Positions 10,022 to 21,312 of a DNA stretch of 64,000 bases are shown piece by piece (the first letter of the stretch is position 1; each line of letters begins with the position of its first letter). Under the pieces are notes generated by a model, which searched no databases, was not told where the DNA came from, and saw only the letters and a program-made list of their open reading frames with translations. Where the stretch lies: assembly GCA_019155205.2 (NCBI GenBank), contig JAHNZQ020000172.1:2176771-2240770 (forward strand), written 5' to 3'. The position numbers and the translations under genes were made by a program. Source of the DNA: Gracilaria vermiculophylla. Lineage: Eukaryota > Rhodophyta > Florideophyceae > Gracilariales > Gracilariaceae.

Positions 10022-10742
10022 TGTGGGGACGAGGGAGGTGCGGTCGGGCTGCAGACGGGGGGGGGCCGGCGGGCGATACGCGGCTTAAGGGTGGGGAGAG
10101 CGCGTCAAGGCGCATTGCTGGGTGCACGGTGCCGTCCACGTTTAGATGTCCGTTGGGAGGCCGCTATGCTGACGTTGCGCCAAAATTCTGCGAGCCAACG
10201 AGGCTCACGTCGCGCTTCCCTTGACTTGGCGGCCGCCAGGCGGACGGTTTCTGCGCTCGCGCCCGCCGCTGCCGTCACCCACCACCCCGCACCCACTGCG
10301 GCTCCCCCCCTTCCCCTCGCCCCTTGTTACGGCCTGCCCCTCGTTGCTGGCTGTGCTGCCCGCCGCTGCGTCGCTCAGCCAGCTGGGCCCGTCTCGTTCC
10401 ATCACGGCAGCTGCCATCTTCCGCTCTCTTTCGCCATCCTCACCTGCGCCTGCATTCATTGCGAGCCAATGCTCGGCGCACTGCGTTGGTCGTGTCTCGC
10501 AATCCTTTTATGTTTGTAACGCACTCCAGTGCGAGGCGAATGTTTCACGGTACAACGATCCTGCACATTTTGTCATCCAATCATGCCGATGCGTTGCCCC
10601 ACTCGACGCCGTTCAAGTGCTACTCGCATCGTCAGCTGTCACTCACCCTCCACCAATCCCGCCCGTGCGTGCTCACTTGTTGCAAGACTACTCTCTAAAG
10701 CATCCTTTTACAACCAGCCCGCAAACTACGCGCCCGTGCTCC

Positions 10743-10820
<78 letters not shown>

Positions 10821-10935
10821 NNNNNNNNNCCTTTTTTGCAAGCATCCCCCCTAAAGCCCCTTTTTTCACCCCCCCCCCAAACCACCCCCCCCCGCCCCCC
10901 CCCCCCCCCCCCCCCCCTCCAACATTCTACAACAT
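10022..10935. other. intergenic stretch with poly-C run and assembly gap
   Basis: No gene is seen. A run of 77 C occupies 10744-10820, followed by nine N (10821-10829). The sequence after the gap (10832-10892) repeats the 60 bases before the run (about 10680-10740) with many bases turned to C, so it looks like a corrupted second reading of the same DNA. Poly-proline peptides predicted across it are artefacts. Confidence 0.85.
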
Positions 10936-12975
10936 CTACTTCTGCACTTCGTACAACGCTTCAAGTCGGTCTCCATACTTGGCCTTCAGTTGCGGCCGCT
11001 TCAGCTTGAAACTCGGTGTCATCAAGTCATTATCCACAGTAAATCCCTGTCCCAGATCATTCAGATCACTTACCTCCATCACCACGTCCTTGATCGCCTC
11101 ATACTTCTTGAAATGGCTCTTCTGCCGCATGTCCTCCAGCTGCGCCAGCAAATCCTTTTTGAAATTCGGCGCAGCCACAATGCTCTCAACCGTCTGAAGA
11201 CTGTGCTTCTCGCCCCATTCCTTAGTCGCCTCCACGTCCGGCACAACCACAGCCAGCAATGAAGAATGCAGTGAGTTTCCATACACCCAGATTTGCCCAA
11301 CAAGCTTGGCCTTAGCGTACTCTTGTTCCAGGTTTTCCGGTGACACATACTCACCTTGAGACAGTTTGAACAAGTTCTTAGCGCGATCTATCACTTGTAG
11401 ACTTCCGTCCTCCAGCCACTGACCCACATCACCGGTGCGGAAGAACCCATCCTCGTCAAACGCCTTCGCCGTCGCCTCCTCGTTGTTGAGGTATCCTGTG
11501 AATACAATGTCTCCCTTCACACAAATTTCGCCTCGCGGGTACGGCTTGTCACTGGTGAGATATCCCATGTCCGGCAGGTCTCGCAGCTTCACATGCACCC
11601 CAGGCAGCGGACCCCCAACAGTTCCCGACTTAGAGCTTCCAGGAACCGAACAATTCATTCCACCAACGGTTTCAGTCAAACCGTATCCCTGAGTGATAGG
11701 GCACATAAGGCAAACCTTTAGAAAGTCATTCGTCTGTCCAGACATCGGCGCTGAACCGGTGATTGCGAAACGGCACCTTGGCAAGATCTTCGCGCGAACC
11801 TTCTTAAACACAAGAGAATCCCATAAGCCAGAACGATGCACATCTCCGGGATTCTGCTCTGCCTTCAACTGTCGAGAGTAAGCCCATTGAAACAGTGCCT
11901 TCTGAATGAAAGACATCTTTTCCACACTCTCTTCAATTTTTTGCTGGAACCGAGCGTACACTCGTGGCACGCCGGCAAATATGGTCGGCTTGAGAGCTTC
12001 CAAATCTGATAGAATCATCTTGATGTTTCCAGAGTAGAACCCCACACATCCACCAGCGCTCAGAAACAGGGCTTCTGCTTGCTGTTCAAATATATGCGAC
12101 AGCGGGAGATAGCTCAAAAAAACGTCATCATGCTGGAAGGGATATCCCCATTTCCGAAAGAAGAAGTGCGCTGATGCAACGGATGCTACAAGCGCACGGT
12201 GAGGGAGTTGGACACCCTTCGGGTTACCGGTTGTTCCCGAGGTGTACATGATCACCAAAGTATCGTCCAGCGTTACATCTGGAGCCGACACAGTGCCGGT
12301 GCTTGAGGCTTTTTTCCCTATCGATATAAGATCCAGAATGGATACGGCACCCTCCGTTGACTTGACACATTCGTTCACTTCAGCGTCATCCACAATGTCC
12401 TTGGGGCTGGTCACGATAACATGCTGAATTGAAGGGCATTTGTTAGCCAATCTCACATTCTGTAGCTTTTCAAAGTTGGACGAAGATACGACAATTGCCT
12501 TCAATTCCGAGTGGTTTGAAACATACTCTAAAATGTTGGGGCCTAAGGTATCGTAGATCGGCACAACAAGCAGCCCGGCTGCCATCACAGCGTACTGCAG
12601 CATTACCCATTGTGGACAGTTCTGAGCGTAGAAACCGACCGCATCACCCTTTGACAGTCCAAGAGAAAGCAATGCGTCACGAGCAGTCTTGATGTAATCC
12701 ACAGTAGTCTCATACGTCCACCACAAGTAAGGAGAATCAGTATTCTCACGCCAGCCCAGACAAGGGGAGCTTGGATAGTTCTCCGCAGATCGGAAGAACG
12801 CTTCATGGAGTGCATTCACGGGAGGAGCATCTTGAAACGGACGGCTTGCATCGAAATCCTTGGCCCACCCGCAGGAGCGGACGTTTCCGTCTCCAATTTG
12901 CACGGATACTTGATCAGGATCCAACATTTCTGCGGAAAGGTGGCGATGGTCAGCGGTGAGAGCCCGGGGGAACAA
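10936..12975 (-). CDS. long-chain acyl-CoA synthetase (AMP-forming)
   Basis: The 679-aa intronless frame matches the whole length of eukaryotic long-chain acyl-CoA synthetases, which activate fatty acids through an acyl-AMP intermediate to acyl-CoA. Motifs in order: P-loop YTSGTTGNPKGV at 244-255, the PLSHIFEQ segment at 291-298, QGYGLTE at 429-435, DGFFRTGD at 509-516, and the linker DRAKNLFKLSQGEYVSPENLE region at 530-550 typical of the long-chain class. A C-terminal Lys in SFKLKRP near 656 corresponds to the adenylation lysine. No signal peptide or PTS1 is apparent (the protein ends VQK). Met17 is an alternative start. The 3' end points at the assembly gap. Product lipids may feed membrane or storage lipid synthesis. 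Confidence 0.96.
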   Translation of the reverse strand: MFPRALTADHRHLSAEMLDPDQVSVQIGDGNVRSCGWAKDFDASRPFQDAPPVNALHEAFFRSAENYPSSPCLGWRENTDSPYLWWTYETTVDYIKTARDALLSLGLSKGDAVGFYAQNCPQWVMLQYAVMAAGLLVVPIYDTLGPNILEYVSNHSELKAIVVSSSNFEKLQNVRLANKCPSIQHVIVTSPKDIVDDAEVNECVKSTEGAVSILDLISIGKKASSTGTVSAPDVTLDDTLVIMYTSGTTGNPKGVQLPHRALVASVASAHFFFRKWGYPFQHDDVFLSYLPLSHIFEQQAEALFLSAGGCVGFYSGNIKMILSDLEALKPTIFAGVPRVYARFQQKIEESVEKMSFIQKALFQWAYSRQLKAEQNPGDVHRSGLWDSLVFKKVRAKILPRCRFAITGSAPMSGQTNDFLKVCLMCPITQGYGLTETVGGMNCSVPGSSKSGTVGGPLPGVHVKLRDLPDMGYLTSDKPYPRGEICVKGDIVFTGYLNNEEATAKAFDEDGFFRTGDVGQWLEDGSLQVIDRAKNLFKLSQGEYVSPENLEQEYAKAKLVGQIWVYGNSLHSSLLAVVVPDVEATKEWGEKHSLQTVESIVAAPNFKKDLLAQLEDMRQKSHFKKYEAIKDVVMEVSDLNDLGQGFTVDNDLMTPSFKLKRPQLKAKYGDRLEALYEVQK

Positions 12976-13580
12976 TCAGCAGCAGATACTCCTGAATAGA
13001 AATGTGGCAGCGAAACGACTTGTGTGTGTTGTCAAACGCGGTGCAGTGTGTGAACAGACAATTTTCGGTCTCAAATATTACGTGGAGTGGTGCCCCTGAT
13101 GTAAGGTGCTGGCAGACTGAAATCTGTTGTTTGCTTGCTGCCAGCCCGTGTGTGCGCTGTAACCAGCGGCACAGAAGATACGCTTCGACGGCCCTCATCT
13201 AAAGTACCTGAACTACTCAAAGAGCAGCCCAGTCTTCCCCGCTTGCCCGTTGCGTCCAACACCGAGTCAATTCATATCAAAATTGTCCAAAAATGTCGTT
13301 GCTGGATGAATTTTCTCCTTTCTCTTAATTAGACCCCATGAGAAAAATTGGACCTGCGTCGCAAAAATGGTCTCTGGGCCAGTAAGCAAACAGTGATTCC
13401 TCTGTCAGCGGGCATACATCGTCCGTTGCCGAGCTCAGCAATTTCTGTTTCTAAACTGCAACACTGAAAAAGCTCTGCAAAATTTTCTCCATTTCTCGCA
13501 CAAGTACAATGGGAAACCATTATATAGTTTTTCATTGAGCGAATCTTGGTGGAAACGAAAAAAAAAGCGAACACATCATA
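12976..13580. other. intergenic, upstream of the synthetase gene
   Basis: This holds the likely promoter and 5' UTR of the acyl-CoA synthetase gene. I see no TATA box, no further gene and no repeat until the Tc1 terminus at 13581. Confidence 0.5.
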
Positions 13581-14689
13581 CAGACTGTTTCAAAAACATA
13601 TGACATACTGTGAAATGTCAAAAAAAAACCGTAAAACGTCTCTTCTGTACACCTACAAAAATGGGGTTCCAAAAAAAATTAAAGTCAAAAACCCGTTTCA
13701 AAATCATATGTTCTTCACAAGCAACTCTTTACTGTAAGACACTCAGTTTATTTTGCACAGTTTGTGCTGTAAAACACTAAAGCACCCTTTTGGTATCAAC
13801 TTGATGCACTTTTCCGTAGTTGAAACTTTTCTAAATTTCCAGCAGCTTTTGATACAGTTCTTCAGCTCAAAAACTGCCTGAAATTGCCTTCCATGTGCAT
13901 AAACCCTTCCAGCCATCAATATTTAAACGTTTAAGATTGGGTGTAAACCTAATGAGTGCATAGGCCACTCTAGAACAGATATATCTGATACTTTAAGACA
14001 ATGTTTCACTGAAAGCTTTGTGCACTCGCAAATTATATTGCCCAAAACAATTTTTTACTAGGAAAAAAAAACAGCAGAAAAGAATCATAACAATTTTTTA
14101 ATACTTTTTTGGGCATTCATTGTTGGTTTATCAAATACAAATTTGATGAGACCTTTTTAGAAGTTCCAGCTCCGACTATTACCCATAAGCCTCCAAAATG
14201 TCTGATTAACATTTCTGAGCGTTCTTTGCAAAGAGCATGCAAGTAAATTTTGTAACAGTCCACGAAACCAAGAGTAAGCTTTTTTCAGGCTGTTAAAATA
14301 TTTTTTCTCATACTTTTTTCCAGTATGCGTACTCAGCGAATCGATAAGTATTATTTTCCTTGAGATAGTACTACAAGAAAAAAATATTTTCATTTCTTGT
14401 ACTGGAATATAAATGATTTTATCTCCCTTCAAAACGTGTCTCTACAAATGTTAAGATTATAATTTACTGCAGTTTTTGTAAAAGATTCTTTTTCTAAACA
14501 ATTCGCATTTAATCGCTCTGTTTCTTTTTCATGCAACGTTGAGGGTCTCGAGCTATTATTACTAGAAAAAAGACGATGTATATATCCTTTTTAAAGGATT
14601 CTTCACAGAAGATGTGCTAAAACCAGCCTACATTACAGTTTCAACGCGCGTATTAGAGGTAATATAAATTTGAAACGTATTCTATACTG
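13581..14689 (-). mobile_element. decayed Tc1-like element (Tc1-D)
   Basis: The left end is TA plus CAGACTGTTTCAAAAACATA, with an internal direct repeat about 100 bp further in (CCGTTTCAAAATCATATG). The right end near 14689 has the inverted counterpart. On the minus strand, a degenerate VSDISVLEWP segment at about 13970 corresponds to the region before the SPDLNPIE motif, and an N-terminal QRTL...NQTF helix-turn-helix trace lies at about 14160-14260. The frame is destroyed. Confidence 0.65.
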
Positions 14690-14773
14690 GTTTACTTTGA
14701 GCTTTACATGCAGAAGCGTAATGTATCGGAATGCGAGAAGCGAAGTTCGAAAAGTATGTTCGTTTTCAGAAAA

Positions 14774-14778
14774 CTAAC
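14774..14778. repeat. target-site duplication of Gypsy-1 (left)
   Basis: CTAAC directly precedes the left LTR and is repeated after the right LTR at 20263-20267. A 5-bp duplication is the usual size for Ty3/gypsy integration. Confidence 0.85.
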
Positions 14779-15025
14779 TGAAACGGACGTTTCAGCCGTT
14801 TACGAGTCGACGGAACCTCTCTTCCCCCCCAGGTCGATTGGCGATGTCGAGCACCGACATCCGCCTTTTATAATGTTCGGAACAGCTTCCACTTAAAAGT
14901 ACAACGCATTTATTGGCATTCTATACGGATCTAAAATATTCTAGCCAGTAAAATTGCACAAAATATACTTCGCTGCGGTGCTGGAAACATCCATGCCAGC
15001 ACCGTACCGCTGCATCTCTGCTACA
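14779..15025 (-). repeat. Gypsy-1 3' LTR
   Basis: 247 bp; minus-strand ends are TGTAG and TTTCA. It is homologous over its full length to 20016-20262. The adjacent polypurine tract lies at 15033-15044. Confidence 0.92.
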
Positions 15026-15032
15026 CTATTCA

Positions 15033-15044
15033 CCTCCCCCTTCT
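15033..15044 (-). promoter_or_regulatory. polypurine tract of Gypsy-1
   Basis: The minus strand reads AGAAGGGGGAGG seven bases before the 3' LTR start, the expected place for plus-strand DNA priming. Confidence 0.75.
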
Positions 15045-15072
15045 GTTGTCGATCTCAAGAACATATACTTGA

Positions 15073-18000
15073 TTACCAAAGATTGGTAAGAATCTTGTGA
15101 CTCTGTATATACTCGTAAAACTTGTCTTTCAAAGTGCCATCATCATCAACAAAGTCTTTTGTATGCTGCCACTCTTCCTCATGAGTTGGATCTCCTTTCA
15201 TCAACGTTAGGAACTGAAAACCTTTCCCTTTCTTACGATGTTTGAGAATAGATTCGACTTCGAACTCTTCTCCTCCGTTGCTTGTGATTACTGGATCTGG
15301 CTTTTCAGGTATAACTTTTGCAATATCTTTTGACTGTTCATGAAATGGTGTTTTATGTGAAACGTTTACAACATTTTGTCTCTTGATATTGCCAGGAAAC
15401 TCCAATTCAACAGCATTCTTTCCAACAAGTCTTTTGATCTTGAAAGGACCATACCTCTTTGCCGACAGCTTATCTGAAGCCTGAGACTTTGGATATGAGT
15501 CCTTGAACAAACTCTTACTGATCCATAGTTTGTCACCAACCTGATACGAATGAGGTTTGTACTTGAGACTCGATATTGCACTTTGCGAAGCTTTCGCTAT
15601 TTCGTGCGCGTACTTAGCATCGTTAAGGCTCTCCTTGAGAATAGTCTTGAAATCTTCTACCGTAGCATTTGGTTCTACGCTTGGTACCAGGGAATCTAGT
15701 GGAGACTTCGAATTCCAACCAAGATCCATTTCAAATGGTGACATAGAGAGATCCTCACTAATAGCGGAGTTGTAAGCAAATTCAGCAGCTGGAAGTAGTT
15801 CATCCGAATTGACTTGATGGTAGTTACAATAAAATCGCAAGTAATTTTCTACCATACGGTTCATTATTTCAGAAGAACCATCAGTCTGAGGATGACGACT
15901 ACTTGACATCTTTAGCTTAACCCCACATAGCTCTATCAGACCCTTCCAGAACTTCGAAGTGAACTTTGGATCTCTATCTGATACTATGCTATCCGATATT
16001 TTATGATTCTTGAATATATGAGCAAAGAATGAATCTGCTACGTCCATAGCCGTATCATTTTCCTTTGAATGTACAAAATGAACTCTTCGTGACAATCTCT
16101 CAACCCACGTTGTGATACAATCAAAACCATTTTTCGTTTTCGGCAAAAATACAATCAAGTCTGTAGCCAGTGAACCCCATCTGCGTTCTGGTATCTCTAA
16201 CTATGTTGGATCACCTAACTTTTTGCCTTTGTTATCTTTCTTCTGCTGACACGTGACACAGCCTTGCACGTATTTCTTAACATCACGGCTCTTGTGTTTC
16301 CAATAGAATCCATTCTATCTTGACATCGTCTTTAAAAATCCGAAATGCCCAGCTGTTTTTGCATCATGAGCGAGCTCCAAAATTTTAGGACTTGACTTTC
16401 GAGGTATACAAAGCTTTCCGTTGTACATTAGTTTTTTGTTTGCCAAGTCAAAACTAGGGATGAGCTTTTGGAACTTTCTTGTAGCAACTTCGTCCTTCAA
16501 TTTCTTGCCATTCATCACCTTCAGCAGAGGACCATAGAACTCGTCTTCTGAGTACCCATCAAGAACTTCGTTTACATCAAATTGAACCACTTCCATATCG
16601 TTGACTGAAGCATGAGGTGCTCGTGACAATTTGTCTCCTGGCACATGAATCTTTCCTGGTTTAATATTAATCGGAAAGATACGAAAGTTTCCAAAAGTCT
16701 CGATCCATCTAGCTTCTTTTCTGCTGAACTTAGATTTGGTGAAGAAATGCTTCAGGATCTGATTATCTGTGAAGATTTCAAAACTTGATCCTTCACGGTA
16801 ACAGCGAAATCTTTCCAGAAAGTAAACGAAACCGAGAAACTCTCTGTCATTAGCGGTATATTTCTGTTCAGCAGGACTCAGCTTCTTAGAGAAGAACGCA
16901 ATCATGCCATCCATTCCACTTTCGTGCAGTTGAGTTAACGTACCGCCTACTGCAATTTCAGAAGCATCCACATGACCACGAAAAGGCTTCTTCCAATTTG
17001 GTGAAACAAGTATTGCTGCTGTAGTTATCGATTCCTTAAGCTTCTCAAATGCTTCATATCACTCATCACTCCATTTTTGGATACCATAGCCTTTCTTAGT
17101 GAGATTTGTTAGAGGTGTAGCCAACTTGCTGAAGTCCTTTATAAATCGTCAGAAAAACTGAAGCAGTCCCATGAAACTTCTAACCTTCGTTAAGGTTTTC
17201 GGCTTTGGCCATGGTCGAAGAACTTCTACCTTACTTGGATTTACCTGAAGTCCTTTCTGGCCAACGATCATTCCCAGGAAGTTTATCTCCATTTTCAGGA
17301 ACTCACATTTCTTAGGTGATACATACAACTTATGGTTTTTCAGGCGCGAGAAAACAATATCGAGATGCTTGATATAAGACTTTTCATCTTTGCTGAATAT
17401 CAGAAGATCATCCATATAGACAACCATAAAGACGTCGACACAGTCGTAAAAGATACGATTCATGAGTGATTGAAAAGTAGCCGGGGCATTACACAGTCCC
17501 ATCGGCATGAATAGATACTCAGATTGACTGTATTTCATGTTAAAGGCTGTCTTTTTAATGTCTTCAGGAAATACTCTGATCTGATGAAAACCCGTTTTCA
17601 GATCCACGTTTGAAAATACTTTCGCTTCTCCTAATAAATCAAACATCTCGTCTGATGTCGGTAGCGGTGCATTATTTCTTTTCGTTATACGGTTAAGAGC
17701 GCGATAATCGACAACACCTCTCGAACTCCCATTCTTTTCTTTAACGAAGAACAGTGGCGCGCCATATGGAGACTTTCTTGGCCTGATCTTTCCTTTCTTC
17801 AGAAGGTCTTCAACGTACTCCTTCGTAGCCTTGAGTTCTTTCGGGGACAACTGATACAAAGGTCTATAAGGCGGCTTAGCTCCTTTCTCAGTCACAATCT
17901 CGTGATCAATAGGTCTCTTCGGAGCCAATCCCTTAGGCAATACAGCTTGTAGTAGCTCTTTATGCTTGTTCAATACTGATCTCAAACCTGCATGACTAGA

Positions 18001-18663
18001 GTTCAAGAGATGCTCTTTGCTCTGCTCCTTGTATTCATCCTTCTTTTCTTGTACAATGACTTGAAATATCTGAACCTTATTACCTTTAGCATTTTTCTTC
18101 AACATTCTTCTGAACTTCCTGACACTCATATGCGTCACTTCCACATTATTCTTAGTTGAATTCTTTTTCCAAGTAATTCTTTCTGAGTCAACCTTGATAA
18201 TGCGCTTTTGATAGTCAACCTGCGGATTGTTGGCAACATGTCATGGAATTCCTAGTATTACGTCGTATCGGCAACTAGACACAAGCCAATTTGACCTGTA
18301 CTTATGCTTTCCGAATGATAATGTTGCTTCTAAGATAACTTCGGATGCATTTTCGACAGAACCCAACTTCGAATGTCTTACTTCAGCATTGCACTTATTC
18401 CACTTGAATAACTTGCGATTTTTCTTGAAAAACTCATGCGACACGAGATTGGTATTGCAACCATTATCTTTCAGCACTTTCACTTTCTTTCCACCAAGTG
18501 AACCTCTGAGTACTAAGAGATCTTCTATCGGTAGTTCACAGCTATCCGCCTCAGAATATGTCGTGTTGGCCTCTACTTCAGGACAATCAGCTTCTTTTAC
18601 TTTAAGCTTAATTTCCTCCAGAGCACTTTTCATCTGCTCAATAGTTTTCTCCAGGTCTTTCAT
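15073..18663 (-). pseudogene. pol: Gypsy-1 pol (protease, RT, RNase H, integrase, chromodomain)
   Basis: All segments share one minus frame. From high to low coordinates: a retropepsin-like segment (VLKDNGCNTNLV, near 18540-18460; canonical DTGA is changed to DNGC); reverse transcriptase with VVDYRALN, VDLKTGFHQIRV, GLCNAPATFQ and the catalytic VYMDDLLIFS (17149-18144); RNase H beginning DASEIAVGG (16315-16971); the integrase HHCC finger crossing the stop at 16315; the integrase core with SDRDPKF and HPQTDGSSEIMNR (15073-16158); and a chromodomain with VESILKHR...EEEWQH at the C-terminus. Stops interrupt the frame at about 18240, 17147, 17059, 16315 and 16200. Each can be explained by one C-to-T or G-to-A change. 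Chromodomains direct integration to heterochromatin in this clade. Confidence 0.92.
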
Positions 18664-18713
18664 CGCACTATTTTCTGGTCCAACCGTAGTGCCTTTATTG
18701 ATTTTCGGTGGAT

Positions 18714-19500
18714 CTACTCGTTTTCCGAATCACTATCTTTCGGTTCGGAACCTCTACCCTTGCGGGCATCCATGTTTGTGATCTCTGGTTTCCTGTTCTT
18801 CTTACCACATTTGTACGGCTTACATCCAACCTTGTGACACTTGAAACATGCATTACTCATCAATTCTTTCATTAGTTGCTCCATATTCCCGATTTCCATT
18901 GGCGTTGGATTAGAATCAGTAGAGTTCTGCTAGAACCCAAGCATTCCCGCGCCAAATAGAGCAGAAGCAACATTGAGAGCAATTCTTGAGGCGTGGTTCA
19001 TAGTTTGAACGCCTGCCTTTATAACTTCTAGCCTTATCTGCGGCTTCAATCCTTGACAGAAACGATCAACCCTTTTTCCTTCATTCATATTGGGTATAAT
19101 CAAAACAATGTTCCTGAACTCAGATAGGTACCACAATTCCGAAGTTATTTGCGTAAGCTGGCGTAACTTGTTCCTTGATCGCTACACACTGTCGAATGGT
19201 ATGAATTTTGGACCAATAGCCGCTTCAAAACCCTCCCAAGTATTCGGGGCGGTGTTAGAAGCAACTAAGGTGTACCAAAAGGTAGCAGCTGTTCCCGTCA
19301 GGAACGACGAGGCAAAAGAAATCTTGGTTTGATCATCGAGATTCATACCATTTCCGACTTGAATTAGAGAAAGGTATTGTTTCACTTGAAACAGCCAGGT
19401 TCTAACAGCGACATCATCTCGCCTTCCTTGAAAGGTACTGGGCTTATTCGGCTTCAGGGATGCTATTGTAGTGAATTCGACCTTCGATCACTTGATCCTT
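18714..19500 (-). pseudogene. gag: Gypsy-1 gag
   Basis: The minus frame differs from that of pol. It encodes a retrotransposon capsid domain starting near 19470 (a TFQGRRDD...WLFQVKQYL pattern), continuing through ASSFLTGTAATFW at about 19290, a FRNIVLIIP...FCQGL segment at about 19060, and a single zinc knuckle-like CFKCHKVGCKPYKC at about 18830-18790, followed by an acidic tail. Stops at 19182 and about 18927 break it. The start codon was not fixed. Confidence 0.8.
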
Positions 19501-20005
19501 TTCGCCTTCGTCGCGAACTTCTTCTTGGTTCTTGGGTCTTCAAGGTTGGGTCTTCTCTACGCAGTAATACTTTCCCGTTACAGGCACGGCCGACTGCTCC
19601 CCACAAGCTTCTGCTTGGCAAAGCCCGGCTCAATCTAGTTGAGGTGAGGTTTAGGTAACCTTGTTGATACCTGTATGCCCTGTGTGTTCCTGTCTTTCAA
19701 GAAAGGGACTAAAGCCAAAGGGATGACTTGTCGTTGCTGGCTTGGCAACCCGCACAGTTTAATTGAGCTCTTGAGGTGGGAGCTTGCGCTCGAGCGTAAA
19801 CCGAACTTTTGATCTCGAAAATGGGCACCGCAGTGACACCAAATTCGCCCTGCCCGACTAGTATTCGTCAAGGCAGAAAACATTACAGGCAATACTCGTA
19901 GAGCGATTTTAATTTTGGACTTCCCCTCCTACCCAAAGGTGGATTTTCCAGTAACTTTTCGCTATGGGATTGCCGTCCGAGGACGCACCAGGAAGCTGTA
20001 GCGCG

Positions 20006-20014
20006 ATGCTACCA
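20006..20014 (-). promoter_or_regulatory. primer-binding site of Gypsy-1
   Basis: The minus strand reads TGGTAGCAT one base after the 5' LTR. TGGTAGCA is complementary to the 3' end UGCUACCA found on eukaryotic initiator tRNA-Met; the following bases diverge from that tRNA. Confidence 0.65.
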
Positions 20015-20015
20015 G

Positions 20016-20262
20016 TAAAACGGACGTTTCAGCCGTTTACGAGTCAACGGAACCTCTCTTCCCCCCCAGGTCGATTGGCGATGTCGAGCACCGACATCTG
20101 CCTTTTAAAATGTTCGGAATAGCTTCCACTTAAAAGTACAACGCATTAATTGGCATACTAGACGGATCTAACATATTCTAGCCAGTAAAATTGCACTAAG
20201 TGTACTTCGCTGCTGTGTTGGAAACATCTATGTCAGCACCGTAGCGCTGCATCTCTGATACA
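20016..20262 (-). repeat. Gypsy-1 5' LTR
   Basis: 247 bp, same length as the 3' LTR; minus-strand ends TGTAT and TTTTA. The terminal A replaces the usual CA because of a single change. It is followed outside by the duplication CTAAC at 20263-20267. Confidence 0.92.
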
Positions 20263-20267
20263 CTAAC
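20263..20267. repeat. target-site duplication of Gypsy-1 (right)
   Basis: CTAAC, identical to 14774-14778. Confidence 0.85.
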
Positions 20268-21312
20268 CCCCCTAAGCAAGGAAAAGCTTTTCGAGGAGAG
20301 AAATGCTTCACTCATCTGCGCAACTGTCCTCTACTGCTTGCACGCATTGGTTTATTAATTGCATTAGACAATTCAAATATGAAAGTTAGGAAATACCAAA
20401 CACCAAGAAAAATGAATTATTTTCTGCCCATGTCCTGAATTACAGCTAAAGCAATTAAATAAATTTACTTTCATCTGGTTGGTACAAAGCATATATTATC
20501 AATGATGCTATATGTACTTCATGAATAAAGTATCTTTCTTTTTTTGATAAAACGTAAGCATCTCAAAAACATATTTTAATAAGGAATTCGCAGTATTGAT
20601 TTGAATGAACTGTTACTGTGAAGTATAGGTAATAACCTTTACAGTTTTTAGAACGGCTTATACTATACGTCTAATAATATGCTTATTTGTCGGCTCCATG
20701 ATAGTTACGACTATTCTGCGCAACGTCAAATATCATAATGAACAGCTATATTTTTGAGTAATTTACAAAACGGATAAAAGAAGTGCAAAAAACTACGTTA
20801 ATTTTTCATACATTCATGTTATTCAAAAACATAATATTCTATGTACTATAACACAAAACTATACCAAGTTTTTGTTTGTAAACGTATAGATACTCCATGC
20901 TTTTGAGGAATGGTCGGTAAAATATGAAATATTAATTATTTTTCCTAATAAGCTTTCGCTCATCACATGTAGAAAATGATAATAAAATAAGAAGATCATT
21001 TCTGGACTGGTCTAGTGTAAATCACGAAGCATATTGTAATGCAAGTATGAACGTGGCATAATCGCCAGTTGTAATGGCAAGTTTTTTCGACGCAATGTCA
21101 CGTCGATGAATATGGGCCCGAAAAGCAACAATATTACAGCTTAAATCAAGGCCTAGTACACTGAGTGGCATCAAGCTGAGATAACAGCACTGTATCTAGC
21201 ATAGCATAAAAGTGTTGAGCATCACCTTTTTAGTGTATTACGTTGCGGTTGTTCGATACAAATGCCATTTTCTGAATCCGATTCAAACATATAACGGATC
21301 TAAACTCTCAAA
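20268..21312. other. AT-rich stretch without recognised genes
   Basis: No protein family, repeat terminus or RNA gene was recognised. Confidence 0.5.

Larger units (their letters stand above)
14779..20262 (-). mobile_element. Ty3/gypsy chromovirus, structurally complete but inactive (Gypsy-1)
   Basis: The 5484-bp element lies on the minus strand and has two 247-bp LTRs, matching 5-bp duplications, a primer-binding site next to the 5' LTR (20016-20262) and a polypurine tract next to the 3' LTR. Gag and pol follow in order with protease, reverse transcriptase, RNase H, integrase and C-terminal chromodomain. By eye I count about 18 mismatches between the LTRs, so the insertion is not recent. 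At least five in-frame stops break the genes. Confidence 0.92.

Noticed and set aside
9478..10088. Gly/Arg-rich plus-strand frames opposite the proline-rich gene
   Set aside because: They are complementary shadows of proline codons; their start contexts and composition are less gene-like.
10221..11009. Poly-proline proteins predicted across the poly-C and N gap
   Set aside because: They depend on a homopolymer and unknown bases in a region that looks misassembled.
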